This document shows positions 32,820 to 41,917 of a stretch of DNA of 64,000 nucleotides, in pieces (positions within the stretch are counted from its first letter, which is position 1; each line of letters starts with the position of its first letter). The stretch covers positions 1,922,001 to 1,986,000 of the forward strand of contig CP042279.1 in the NCBI GenBank assembly GCA_007858575.1. Direction: 5' to 3'. The notes under the pieces are model-generated. The model saw only the letters and a list, made by a program, of their open reading frames with translations, did not search any database and had not been told where the DNA came from. Origin of the DNA: Streptomyces sp. WAC08241 (lineage in GTDB: Bacteria; Actinomycetota; Actinomycetes; Streptomycetales; Streptomycetaceae). The position numbers were made by a program, and so were the translations under genes.

Positions 32820-33931
32820 TCAGCCGGTGCGGAGGACCCGGAAGCGACCGGGTTCCGCCGGGTCCCGGTCGGCGACCTGGACCGGCGCCCAGGTCCACTG
32901 CCGTACGCCGATGCCCGGCGCGCGGGAGAACCGGATCGGCCCGCGGGTGCCCTCGGCCTCCACGCGCGGCCACGAGGCGGCGACGGCCGCCCGGTCCGTA
33001 CCGTGGGAACGCAGGGCGGCGGCCAGGAAGGTGACGGCGTCCCAGCCCTCGAAGGCGACGAAGGAGGGCGCCTCGCCCAGCCGTTCGCGGAGCTCCTTCC
33101 CGATGCGTTCGCCGAGCGGGCCGAGCCGCTCGGGCAGGTAGCGCAGGAACGGGATCCCGGCGCCGGCCCCGCCCAGCGCCGCGGCCCATTCCGCGAACTC
33201 CGGCTGTCCCGCCGGGGCGCCGATCAGGATCTCCGCGAGCCGCCGGTCGTCCCGGACGGCCCGGACGATCGGCACCGCGGGCTCCGGATGACCGACCAGG
33301 AGGAGGAGCGCCGTCGCGCCGTGCGCGACGAGCGCGTCACACAGGGCCCCGGGAGTGAGCGCGTCCGCGTCGAGTGCGAGGACGGTGCCGCCGCGGGGGC
33401 GAGGTGGTCCCGCAGGATCCGGGTCCCCGACGCCCAGTAGGCGCTCGGCTGGGTCGCCACGGCGACACGGCCGCGGCCCGCGCCGAGGAGGAAGTCCGCG
33501 TAGACCCGCCAGCCGTGGGACTGGGCCGGGGCCAGGCGCGCGACCCACTCCGTCGGTTCCCCGGTGAGCGCGTCGAGCACGGCGGACGAGCAGAGGAACG
33601 GCACGCCGAGGGCGTCGGCCCGGGCGGCGGCGGCGCGGGCGACGACGCTGTGGTACTCGCCGACCACGGCGGTCACGCCCAGGCCCGCCAGTTCGTCCAC
33701 GGCCGCCGCGGCCCGTTCCGGGTCGGCCGCGGTGTCCCGGACGAGGAGTTCCAGCGGCCGGCCGCCGATCCCGCCGGTGGCGTTGACCTCGTGGGCGGCC
33801 AGGTCGATCCCCGCGAGCAGGTGCCGCCCCGCCTCGGTCCAGCCGGGCCGGGTCAGCGAGGCGAGGGCGCCCAGGCGGACGGGCCGCCCGTCCGCGCGCT
33901 CCGTGCCGGACGAGGGCGGTGACGTGTTCAT
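32820..33931 (-). CDS. Periplasmic-binding-fold (branched-chain amino-acid type) protein without signal peptide (one frame break)
   Basis: About 370 residues of the Peripla_BP_6 / LivJ fold. PVRLGALASLTRPGWTEAGR near residue 17, LAGIDLAAHEVNATGGIGG near residue 38, VTAVVGEYHSVVARAAA near 88 and EAPSSVAFEGWDAVTF-like sequence near 285 match amide/urea or amino-acid receptors. A break lies near 33395. The N terminus is hydrophilic with no signal peptide or lipobox, so it may be a cytosolic sensor like AmiC rather than a transport protein; no permease or ATPase is adjacent. GGGAGGA precedes ATG 33931. Confidence 0.75.
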
Positions 33932-34112
33932 CGGGCGGTGTCCTCCCTGGGCGATGCGGTCGCGGTCCGTCCGGATCGCGCGCCGACCGGAACCCACGGT
34001 CCGCGTTCCGCGTTCCCCGTGTCCCGTCCCGGCGGGCGCACGTGGACGCTCGCTCCGGTCATGGGATCCGGCGTCGGGGCGGACGGGCAAGCGATTATCC
34101 CTCCGCCGGAGC

Positions 34113-34214
34113 GCCGGGTTCACCGCCGGCCGCCTACCGCCGGCCACCCACCACTGGTCATCCACCACCCACTGCCCACCGCCCACCCATCACCCACCAC
34201 TCACCGCCGGTCAC
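34113..34214. repeat. Low-complexity CCACCCA-type tract
   Basis: The plus strand is almost purine-free apart from A here: short words such as CACCCACC, CCACCCAC and GCCGGCC repeat irregularly before and into the 3-prime end of the EamA gene. It is the most biased stretch in the window. Confidence 0.6.
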
Positions 34215-34806
34215 CCACCTTCGGCCGCTCATCGCCGGCCCTCGCACCGGAGGCCGACGCCACCGGCACGCGGGTCAGCCCCACCCCCACCAGGACGACC
34301 GCCATGCCCGTCACCACCCGTACGGTCAGCGGCTCGTCGAGGACGAGGGCGCCCAGGGCCACGGACACCACCGGCAGCAGGTAGCCGACCGTCGCGGCGC
34401 TGGTGGGTCCCTCCTCCGCGATCATGCGGTAGTTCAGGTGGAAGGTGACCCCGGTCGCGAGGACACCGAGGACGCCGACCGCGAGCGCTCCGGCCCAGGT
34501 CACGGTCGCCGGGCCGCCGACCGCCGGGGCGGGTGCGCTCAGGACGGCCGCCGTCAGGAGCTGCGCGGCGGAGAGGGTCAGTGGGCGGTGCCCCGGCCGG
34601 TGAGCCGGCGGGCCATGTACGCGAAGGCCACCGCGTAGCTCGCGGACGCGCCGAGCAGGGCGAGCGCGCCTCCGCCCAGGAGGCCGGAGTCCGCGCCCAG
34701 GGCGCGAAGATCAGCAGGACGCCGGCGAAGCCGAGGACGAGGCCGCCGAGGCGGGCGGCGTGGAGCGGGCGTTCCGTGCCCAGGCCCAGACCGATGAGGA
34801 GGGACC
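34201..34806 (-). pseudogene. EamA/DMT family transporter, N-terminal half missing
   Basis: The remaining part encodes about 200 residues of a drug/metabolite transporter. It begins within the first EamA domain (SLLIGLGLGTERPLHAARL, then LVLGFAGVLLIFAPW) and runs through YAVAFAYMARRLTGRG and ATGVTFHLNYRMIAEEGPTS to the end of the second domain, with frame breaks near 34720 and 34580. About the first 95 codons are absent, and the sequence joins the start of a divergent LysR gene with no intergenic space. In related genomes an EamA gene usually sits opposite its LysR regulator with a promoter between. A deletion or misassembly at about 34807 explains this. Confidence 0.75.
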
Positions 34807-34815
34807 ACGCTGGAC

Positions 34816-35676
34816 GTGAGACGCATGCAGGTGCTCCGGGCCGTCGTCGCCAGCGGCTCCGTCACGGGCGCCGCCGCGAACCTGGGTTACACCCCTTCCG
34901 CCGTGAGTCAGCAGATCGCCGTCCTGGAGAAGGAGGCGGGCATCGCGCTGCTCGAACGCTTCGGCCGGGGCGTGCGGCCGACCGCCGCCGGGAAGCTGCT
35001 CACCGAGCACGCCGCCGCCATCGGCCGCCGGGTGGCGGAGGCCGAGACCGCCCTCGCGGACCTGCGGGCGGGACGTACGGGGCGGATCTCGGTCCGCTAC
35101 TTCGCCACGGCGGGCGCCGACCTCGTCGCCCCCGCCCTGGCCCGCTTCCGTGCCGAACACCCCGGTGTGCGGGTCGATCTGCGGATCGCGGAGGGCGCGC
35201 CCGACGCGGAGGCGGACTCACCCTCGTCGTACGGCCCCGGGGCGGCCCGGAGGCGTACGGCGAGGGGCTCCGGCTCGTCCACTGGTCGACGACCCGTACC
35301 GGGCCGTGCTGCCGAAGGGCATCCGCTCGCCGGCCGCCGCGCCGCCGTCGAACTGGCGGAGCTCGCCGCCGAACCGTGGGTCGGCAGCGAGCGCCCGGGG
35401 CCGTGCCTCGACGCGGTCCTGGAGGCCTGCGCGGCGGCCGGGTTCAGTCCGGACGTCGCGGTGGAGTGCGAGGAGTACGCCACCGCGCAGGGTTTCGTCG
35501 CGGCCGGTCTCGGCGTCAGCCTGATTCCGCTGATGGCCTGGGCAGCCGCCACCCGGGCGTGGTCGTCCGCAGGGTCCGCGGTCCGGAGCCGGTGCGCGCG
35601 ATCCACGCGGCGGTGCGGGAGTCCTCGCTCGCCCTGCTGCCGTACGCGGCCTCCTCACCGCGCCCGGGAGGCGTGA
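34816..35676 (+). CDS. LysR family transcriptional regulator (start region damaged, three frame breaks)
   Basis: About 287 residues. The N-terminal winged helix is clear: RRMQVLRAVVASGSVTGAAA, LGYTPSAVSQQIAVLEKEAG and ALLERFGRGVRPTAAG. The effector domain follows (ISVRYFATAGADLVAPALARF, then GLGVSLIPLM) with breaks at about 35217, 35278 and 35545. Homologues start with one or two residues before LDVRRM, so the normal start codon appears to be lost in the junction with the EamA fragment; GTG 34816 is the first usable start left. It probably controlled the EamA exporter. Confidence 0.75.
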   Translation: MRRMQVLRAVVASGSVTGAAANLGYTPSAVSQQIAVLEKEAGIALLERFGRGVRPTAAGKLLTEHAAAIGRRVAEAETALADLRAGRTGRISVRYFATAGADLVAPALARFRAEHPGVRVDLRIAEGAPDAEADSPSSYGPGAARRRTARGSGSSTGRRPVPGRAAEGHPLAGRRAAVELAELAAEPWVGSERPGPCLDAVLEACAAAGFSPDVAVECEEYATAQGFVAAGLGVSLIPLMAWAAATRAWSSAGSAVRSRCARSTRRCGSPRSPCCRTRPPHRAREA

Positions 35677-35695
35677 GGGGCTGCGTGCGCGCCGG

Positions 35696-36528
35696 TCAGG
35701 CCGGGGCCAGGACCGTCAGGAGGTGGGCGACCTCCCGTGCCACGGCCGCGCGGGCCGGGGTCAGGTAGTGGCGGGGTCGACCGCGTCGGGGTGGTCGGCG
35801 AGGTGGTCGCGGACCGCCCGGGTGAAGGCCTTGTTCAGGTGGGTGGAGACGTTCACCTTGGTCATGCCGGCGGTGACGGCGGTGGCGAGGTCCGCGTTCG
35901 AGACGCCCGAGGAGCCGTGCAGGACTAGGGGGACGTCGACCGCGACGCGCAGCCGGGCGATCAGGTCGAAGTCGAGGACCGCGTCGCGGGTCAGCATCTG
36001 GTGGGAGCTGCCGACGGCGACGGCGAGGGCGTCGACCCCGGTGGCGGCGACGAAGGCGCGGGCCTCCTCCGGGTCCGTGCGCACGCCCGGGGTGTGGGCG
36101 CCGCCCTTGCCGCCGACCTCGCCGAGTTCGGCCTCGACCCAGACGCCGTGGCGGTGGCACTCCTCCACGACCTCGCGGGTCGCGGCGACGTTCTCGTCGT
36201 AGGGGAGCTTCGAGGCGTCGAACATGACGGAGCCCAGGCCGAGTCCGACGGCCTCGCGGACGAGGTCGGGGTTCTCGGCGTGGTCGAGGTGGACGGCGAC
36301 GGGGACCTTGGCGGCGCGGGCGACCGCCAGGGAGGCGAGGGCGACCGGCTCCAGGGCGCCGTGGTAGCGGACGGTGTTCTCGCTGATCTGGAGGACGACC
36401 GGCCGGTCGGCGTTCTCGGCGCCGGCCACGATGGCCTGGGCGTGTTCGAGCTGGAGGACGTTGAAGGCCCCCTCCGGTGCCGCCGCGCGGGCACGGCGGG
36501 CGATCTCGTCGGTCGGCGTCAGCGGCAT
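35696..36528 (-). CDS. Class II fructose/tagatose-bisphosphate aldolase (one frame break)
   Basis: About 277 residues. GAFNVLQLEHAQAIVAGAE near residue 20 starts the barrel; Zn ligands are in VAVHLDHAENPD near residue 80, in the VEAELGEVGGKGG loop near residue 133, in HQMLTR near 175 and in LVLHGSSGVSN near 208; MTKVNVSTHLNKAF binds phosphate. It cleaves a ketose bisphosphate to DHAP and an aldehyde, GatY/KbaY or Fba type. A missing C near 35765 truncates the C terminus (DPRHYLTPARAAVAREV when repaired). It is cotranscribed with the SIS isomerase gene upstream, which suggests amino-sugar or hexitol use. Confidence 0.85.
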
Positions 36529-36667
36529 GGCACGTCTTCTTCCGGGGTGCGGCGAACGGGGCGGCGGTCGGGCGGGGACGTCGACTCGTCGGGCAGGGAC
36601 GTCGACGCGTCAGGCATGGACGTCGGAGAGGACCACGGAGCGGGTCAGGTTGCGGGGGTGTCCGGAT

Positions 36668-37527
36668 TCAGCCCCGGGCCTCGGCGACGGCGACGGCGAG
36701 GCGCTGGGCGCGGATCAGGTCCGCGAGCGGGTCGAGGCCGCTCGGAGAGGATGCCGCCGACCTTCCGCACGTCGTCCGCGAGTCCGGCGGGCAGGGCGCC
36801 GAAGCCCCAGGCGACCCGGCCGGGGCCGGTGATGCTGATCGGGCCGTGGCGGTACTCCATCGCGGGGTACGCCTCCGTCCACGCGCCCGCCGCCTCACGC
36901 ATCTTGAGTCCGGCCTCCAGGGCGAGTCCGTAGGTCCAGCCGCTGCCGAGGAAGGTGAACTGTCCGGCCGTGAGGACGTTCTCGTCCAGTGGGGTGGAGA
37001 GGGCCTGCTCGGCGTCCCGCGCCGCGTCCTCGACGGTGGCCACGCCCTCGGGGAGGGCGTCCTCGGCCTCCAGGTGCGCGCGGAAGAGGGCGAGCGCGGT
37101 GGTGGCGAAGCGGGTCTGGACGACCGACTCCTCGTCCGCGAAGTCGAGGACGGCGACCTCGTCGGCGAGGTCCGTCACCGGGGTGGCGGGTCGGCCGTGA
37201 CCGCGCCCGTGGGCACGGTGCCGCGCAGTCGGGAGAGGAGGGCGAGGACCTCGCTGGTGGTGCCGGAGCGGGTGATCGCCACGACCCGGTCGTAGCGGCG
37301 TCCGTGGGGAACTCGGAGGCCGCGAAGGCGTCGGTCTCGCCGTGGCCGCCGGACTCGCGCAGCTCGGCGTAGGCCAGGGCCATGAACCAGGAGGTGCCGC
37401 AGCCCACGACCGCGACCCGCTCACCCCGGCGGGGCAGGGCGGCGACGTGCCGGGGCAGGGTGCGGGCCGCCTGGCGCCAGGTGGCCGGCTGGGAGGCGAT
37501 CTCCACGGCGGTGCGAGTGGTGCTCAT
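36668..37527 (-). CDS. SIS domain sugar-phosphate isomerase/deaminase, AgaS-like (several frame breaks)
   Basis: About 287 residues with two SIS domains. VAVVGCGTSWFMALAYAELR near residue 40 and VVAITRSGTTSEVLALL near residue 90 form the first, and FTFLGSGWTYGLALEAGLKMRE followed by EYRHGPISI near residues 190-225 the second. The order matches the isomerase half of GlmS and AgaS ketosamine isomerases. Breaks lie near 37305, 37190 and 36745. The ATG at 37527 is divergent from a DeoR repressor, with an inverted repeat between. Likely substrate is a phosphorylated hexosamine (inference). Confidence 0.8.
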
Positions 37528-37572
37528 CCCGATCTCCCTTGCAAGGAAGACTGCGCGATATTGAATGAACAT

Positions 37573-37596
37573 GCTTGAAGTCGAAGCCATTCAAGC
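37573..37596. promoter_or_regulatory. Candidate DeoR operator
   Basis: GCTTGAA (37573-37579) and TTCAAGC (37590-37596) form a perfect inverted repeat in an AT-richer patch between the divergent SIS and DeoR genes. A related TTGAAT and further CATGC words flank it, suggesting more than one half-site. Confidence 0.5.
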
Positions 37597-37677
37597 AGAA
37601 ACATGCACATCGTTTCCAGATCTCCCGCCCTCCGGAGGCTAGAATCGGACGCTCGCACGACCGGGAGGGAGGGACCC

Positions 37678-38486
37678 ATGTCCAAGCACGAGCGGTGGAA
37701 CACGCTCCTCGAACTACTGGCGGCCTCGGGAAAGATCGAGGTGGAGGAGGCGGCGACGACGCTCGACGTCTCCGCGGCCACGATCCGCCGGGACCTCGAC
37801 GAACTCGCCGAGCAGCAGCTTCTCGTACGGACGCGGGGCGGCGCGGTCGCACACGGCGTGTCGTACGAACTCCCCCTGCGGTACAAGTCGACGCGGCACG
37901 CGCCGGAGAAGAAGCGGATCGCGGAGGCCGCGGCCGGTCTGGTCGCGCCTGCGAGGTCGTCGGGCTCAACGGCGGCACGACGACGACGGAGGTGGCGCGG
38001 GCGCTGGCGCTGCGGTTCGCGAGCGGGCGCACCGAGGTCCCGGGGCCGGTGACGGCGTCCACGGGGCCGGCGCTGACCGTGGTCACCAACGCGCTGAACA
38101 TCGCGGGCGAGTTGGCGGTGCGCCCGCAGATCAAGATCGTCACGACGGGCGGCGTCGCCCGCCCCCAGACCTACGAACTGGTCGGCCCGCTGACGGTCGG
38201 AGTGCTCAGCGAGGTGGTGCTCGACGTGGTGGTGCTGGGGGTCGACGGGGTCGACGCCGAGCTGGGCGTGATGGCGCACCACGAGGACGAGGCGAGCATC
38301 AGCCGCCTCTTCGCGGAGCGGGCGAGCCGGGTCGTCGTGGTGACCGACTCCTCGAAGATGGGCTGCCGCGCGTTCGCGCGGATCTGTGGTCTGGACCGGA
38401 TCGACACCCTGGTGACCGACACGGGGATCGCGCCGGAGACGGCCGCCCAGCTCACCGAGGCCGGGGTGAAGGTCGTCACCGTCTGA
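37678..38486 (+). CDS. DeoR/GlpR family transcriptional repressor (one frame break)
   Basis: About 269 residues. The N-terminal winged helix has RWNTLLELLAASGKIEVEEAA and VSAATIRRDLDELAEQQLL, the DeoR signature. The C-terminal sugar-phosphate sensor has VGLNGGTTTTEVARAL near residue 98, TVVTNALNIAGELA near 130, VVLGVDGVDAELGVMAH near 185 and VVVTDSSKMG near 220. A missing base near 37948 breaks the frame. It likely represses the SIS-aldolase operon and itself. ATG 37678 follows GGGAGGGA. Confidence 0.85.
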
Positions 38487-38499
38487 CCCGTCCGCCGCC

Positions 38500-38530
38500 A
38501 TTGGTATGCAGTCGGACCAATCATCGGTCC
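38500..38530. promoter_or_regulatory. Overlapping inverted repeats upstream of phospholipase C
   Basis: ATTGGT (38500-38505) pairs with ACCAAT (38516-38521), and GGACC (38514-38518) with GGTCC (38526-38530). They may be an operator or the end of the DeoR transcript. Confidence 0.3.
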
Positions 38531-38551
38531 AGGATCCCGGGGAACCCGGCT

Positions 38552-38585
38552 GTTAACCCAGTAATTACCGCACGGGCGTATACCT
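38552..38585 (+). promoter_or_regulatory. Possible PHO-box-like repeat and promoter of phospholipase C
   Basis: GTTAACC (38552-38558) and AATTACC (38563-38569) are spaced 11 bases apart like the direct repeats bound by PhoP in Streptomyces (GTTCACC consensus). TATACC at 38579-38584 could be a -10 element. Extracellular phospholipases are often phosphate-controlled, but the match is imperfect. Confidence 0.35.
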
Positions 38586-38654
38586 TTGGCCGCCCCTGCC
38601 TCCATCATGTGTCCGACGTGCCGCCGGGGCACACCGTGACACGAGAGGCGGGGC

Positions 38655-40678
38655 ATGATTCCCATCAGCCGCAGAGGGTTCGTCGGCATCGGCGCGGGGC
38701 TCGTGGCGGGGGCGGCGCTGCCGCCGGCACCCGCGTCGGCCGCCGCGCGGGCCGCGACCGGCACCCTCACCGACGTCCGCCACGTGGTGGTCCTCATGCA
38801 GGAGAACCGCAGCTTCGACCACTACTTCGGCACCCTGCGCGGGGTGCGGGCTTCGCCGACCGCGCGGCGGGCAACCTGCCCGGCGGCTGGGGGACGTTCC
38901 ACCAGCCGAACCTGGGCGGCCGTCAGTACCCGTGGAAGCTCAGCGACACCCCGCCGGCCGGCGGAGTGGACGGGGAGACCCTCGCGCAGTGCAACGGCGA
39001 CCTGCCGCACAGTTGGACCTCGCAGCACGCGGCCTGGAACAAGGGACGCCTCGACAACTGGGTGACGGGCGTGGGCAACGTCCGCACGCTCGGCCACCTC
39101 GACCGCGAGGACATCCCCTTCCACCACGCGCTCGCCGACCACTACACGATCTGCGACGCGTACTTCTGCTCGGCGCTCAGCGCCACCGGCCCCAACCGCA
39201 CCTTCCTGTGGAGCGGGAAGATCGACGCCTCCAGCAAGGACGGCGGCGAGGAGAAGGGCCTGACCTGGGAGACGTACGCGGAGGCGCTCCAGCGCGCCGG
39301 GGTGAGCTGGAAGGTCTACCAGAACGCCCAGGACAACTACGGCGACAACGGCCTCGCGTACTTCAAGCGGTTCACCGACGCGCGGCCCGGCGACCCGCTG
39401 TACGACCGGGGCATGGGCTCGGTCCCGAAGGCGACCGGCTCGACCCCGGACGACATCGCGGCGGCGATCCGCGCGGACGTGCTCGCGGGAACCCTGCCGC
39501 AGGTGTCGTGGGTGGTCGCGAGCGAGGCCTTCTCCGAGCACCCCTACGCCCCGCCCGGCGACGGGGCGCACTTCGTCGACCTCGTCTACCGCGCGCTCGC
39601 CGCCGACGCCGAGGTGTTCGACTCGACCGTCCTGTTCCTCAACTACGACGAGAACGACGGCTTCTTCGACCACGTGCCGCCGCCGGTCGCCCCGCCGGGC
39701 ACACCGGGCGAGTACCTCGACGGCGTGCCGATCGGCCTGGGCTTCCGCGTCCCCATGCTCGTCATGTCCCCGTGGACCCGGGGCGGCTGGGTGAGCTCCG
39801 AGGTCTTCGACCACACCTCCGTGCTGCGCTTCCTGGAGACCTGGACGACGGCCCTCGGCACCCCGGCCGCCTGCCCGAACATCAGCGCCTGGCGGCGGAG
39901 GGTGACGGGCGACCTGACCGGCGTCTTCGACTTCGCCCGTCCGGTGTACGGAGTGCCCGCCGGGCTTCCGTCCACGGCGAAGGTGATCGGCCAGAGCACC
40001 TGCAAGCCGCTGCCGAACCCGGTCCCGCAGAACAACGCCCTGCCCGCGCAGGAGTCCGGCACCCGGCCGGCGCGCGCCCTGCCGTACCAGGTGAACGGCA
40101 ACCTGGACCGCTTCGAGTTCGGCTCCGGCGGCAAGATCCTGGCCTGGTTCTCGATGACGAACCAGGGCGCGGAGGCCAGGCGGGCCGCGCACTTCTCGAT
40201 CCACCCGCACCAGCACCGCGACACGGCCGCCTGGCAGTACACCGTGGACCCCGGCGGCACGGCCACCGACTTCTTCAACATCGGCACGGGCTCGGGGTCC
40301 GGGAAGTACGACATCTCGATGATGGGGCCCAACCGCTTCCTGCGCCGGTTCATCGGCGACGCCTCCAAGGCGGGCAAGGACGTCGAGGTGGCGGCCCGGT
40401 TCGCGACCGAGCCCGGGACCGGCAAGACGGCCCTCTGGTTCAGGATGACCAACGCCTCCGGCGGACCCGTCACCTTCACGATCCGCTCCAACGCCTACCG
40501 GACGGACGGGCCGTGGACGTACACGGTGCCGGCGAACTCCGGCACCGAGGACTTCTTCAACGCCGTGGCCCACCAGAAGGGCTGGTACGACTTCACGGTC
40601 ACCACCGGCGCCGACGGGACCTGGTCGCGCCGGTACACCGGCCACATCGAGAACGGCGCCCCGAGCGTCAGCAGCTGA
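38655..40678 (+). CDS. Secreted phosphocholine-specific phospholipase C (one frame break)
   Basis: About 674 residues. A Tat signal (SRRGFVGIGAGLVAGAAL) leads into the acid-phosphatase-like phosphoesterase domain of the PlcN/PlcH family: HVVVLMQENRSFDHYFGTL near residue 44 with the metal ligand Glu-Asn, GPNRTFLWSG near 180, and FLNYDENDGFFDHVPPP near 330. Two C-terminal DUF756 beta domains follow (RFEFGSGGKILAWFSMTN and EVAARFATEPGTGKTALWF). It hydrolyses phosphatidylcholine or sphingomyelin outside the cell for phosphate or choline. One base is missing near 38848. A strong hairpin follows the stop. Confidence 0.9.
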
Positions 40679-40680
40679 TC

Positions 40681-40717
40681 CCCGGGCGCGGGGGTACGGG
40701 GACCCCCCGCGCCCGGG
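40681..40717. terminator. Bidirectional hairpin between convergent genes
   Basis: CCCGGGCGCGGGGG and CCCCCGCGCCCGGG form a 14-base stem with a nine-base loop right after the phospholipase stop and before the DUF6197 stop. Confidence 0.75.
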
Positions 40718-40725
40718 CGGCGCCG

Positions 40726-41382
40726 TCAGCGGCCGGCGTGCGCGGCGCGGCGGATCGTGGCGTCGAGGAGGGCGAGGGCGTCGTCGGCCGTGCGCCCGGG
40801 GGCCCGGTTCCACGGGCCGATGAGGTCCCGCCACCCCCGCGACCGCAGCTCGGTCATGATCCAGGCGGCCGCCTCGTTCATGGTGTCCGCGCTGCCGTGG
40901 CCGAGGCGGTGGGCGGCGAGGAGCGCCCCGCAGACACAGCGGGCCCCCGCCTGTCGCGGAGCTTGTACGGGCGTTCTGCCACCCCCACTCGGTCAGGACG
41001 AGGCGCGCGTAGCCGAGGTGGACCGAGGGGCGCAGTTCGGCCCGGCCGACGCGGCGCCAGACGTGGAGGCGGTCCGGGAGGACGGCTCCGATCCGGCCGG
41101 GGAGGCGGCGCTCGACAGGGGCCGGCGCCGGGAGCGCGTCGAGCGCCTCGGCCACGAGCCGCTCCACGGGCACGCTGAGCAGGTCCCGCTAGCTCTCCCG
41201 CCCGGCGGCGGTGCGGGGCGGGCGCGAGCGGTGCGGGGGCCGGCGGTGTGGGGCGGGCCAGTCGGTGACGATCCGCCGCCAGACGGCGCTCTCGTAGAGG
41301 GCGGCCGCCTCGTGGTCGAGGAGGTCGGGGGCGTCGGGGGCGAGCTGGGGGCGGGGACATCGGGCGGCTCCTGGTCGGGCAC
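40726..41382 (-). CDS. DUF6197-type protein (frame breaks and in-frame TAG)
   Basis: About 219 residues. The C-terminal core matches the actinobacterial DUF6197 pattern: HLGYARLVLTEWGWQN, then after breaks near 40965 a CVCGALLAAHRLGHG motif, AAWIMTELRSRGWRDLIGPWN and GRTADDALALLDATIRRA. Upstream sequence (LLDHEAAALYESAVWRRIV) reads in the same frame but is cut by TAG at 41189-41191, where TGG (Trp) would give ESWRDLLSVPVERL. A break near 41355 joins GTG 41382. Function unknown; the domain often occurs on plasmid and conjugation-related regulators. Confidence 0.65.
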
Positions 41383-41712
41383 TCCATCCTTCGATAAGGA
41401 TGTCGGCTTTGCCGGGTTTGCCCTTGAGTGCCCCTAGAAGCACTTGAAAAGGCTTTTGAGCCCCGGACGGCCCACCCTCCACATTTTCACCTTATTTCCC
41501 CATCAATGGAATTACGTCGCATATTCGGACATAACCCATCGGGTGACGCGACTCACTCCGCGCGGCCGCCGCACGGCGCCGCACTCCTCCACCCCGTACC
41601 GCACAAGGAAGTTCGGCGCTTCCGGAGCCCGACCGATCTTGAATTCCCCGAATTCGGTGATCCATTGACCGGGGCCGCCGTCCTGATCCTCTTGTTATTC
41701 GCCGCATTACTG
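41383..41712. other. AT-richer leader and promoter region
   Basis: The 330 bases before the riboswitch are clearly less GC rich than their surroundings (for example CATTTTCACCTTATTTCCCC near 41481). They should hold the promoters of the LysM gene on one side and DUF6197 on the other. I see no gene with a ribosome site here. Confidence 0.5.
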
Positions 41713-41899
41713 GCCTACGGTCACCCCCATTCGAGCGGAACGCCTAATCCTGCCACCGCTCGGAAACCTCCCTTTCACCCGACGGCAGGAGCGGGGACCC
41801 ACGAATACGCCGGTCCGGAATCCGGAACGGCTCGGGGTGCAGCTGCGTGCGCGCGGCCGGACATCTCCCGTCCGAACCCGACAGCTCACCTCGTAGGCG
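41713..41899 (+). ncRNA. ydaO/yuaA-type cyclic di-AMP riboswitch
   Basis: The closing helix is GGCCTACG (41713-41720) with CGTAGGC (41892-41898). The conserved 3-prime block CCGACAGCTCACCTCGTAGG lies at 41878-41897, and the 5-prime block CGAGCGGAACGCCTAATCCT starts near 41733. This is the ydaO layout, which in streptomycetes lies before genes for cell-wall lytic enzymes such as rpfA and turns them off when c-di-AMP is high. It ends 18 bases before the LysM gene start. Confidence 0.85.
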
Positions 41900-41917
41900 C
41901 CGGAGAGGAATCCCGTC

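Noticed and set aside
38822..41173. Very long minus-strand frame opposite phospholipase C
   Set aside because: It is the complement of a clear secreted phospholipase gene; only its first part near 41173 belongs to the real DUF6197 gene.
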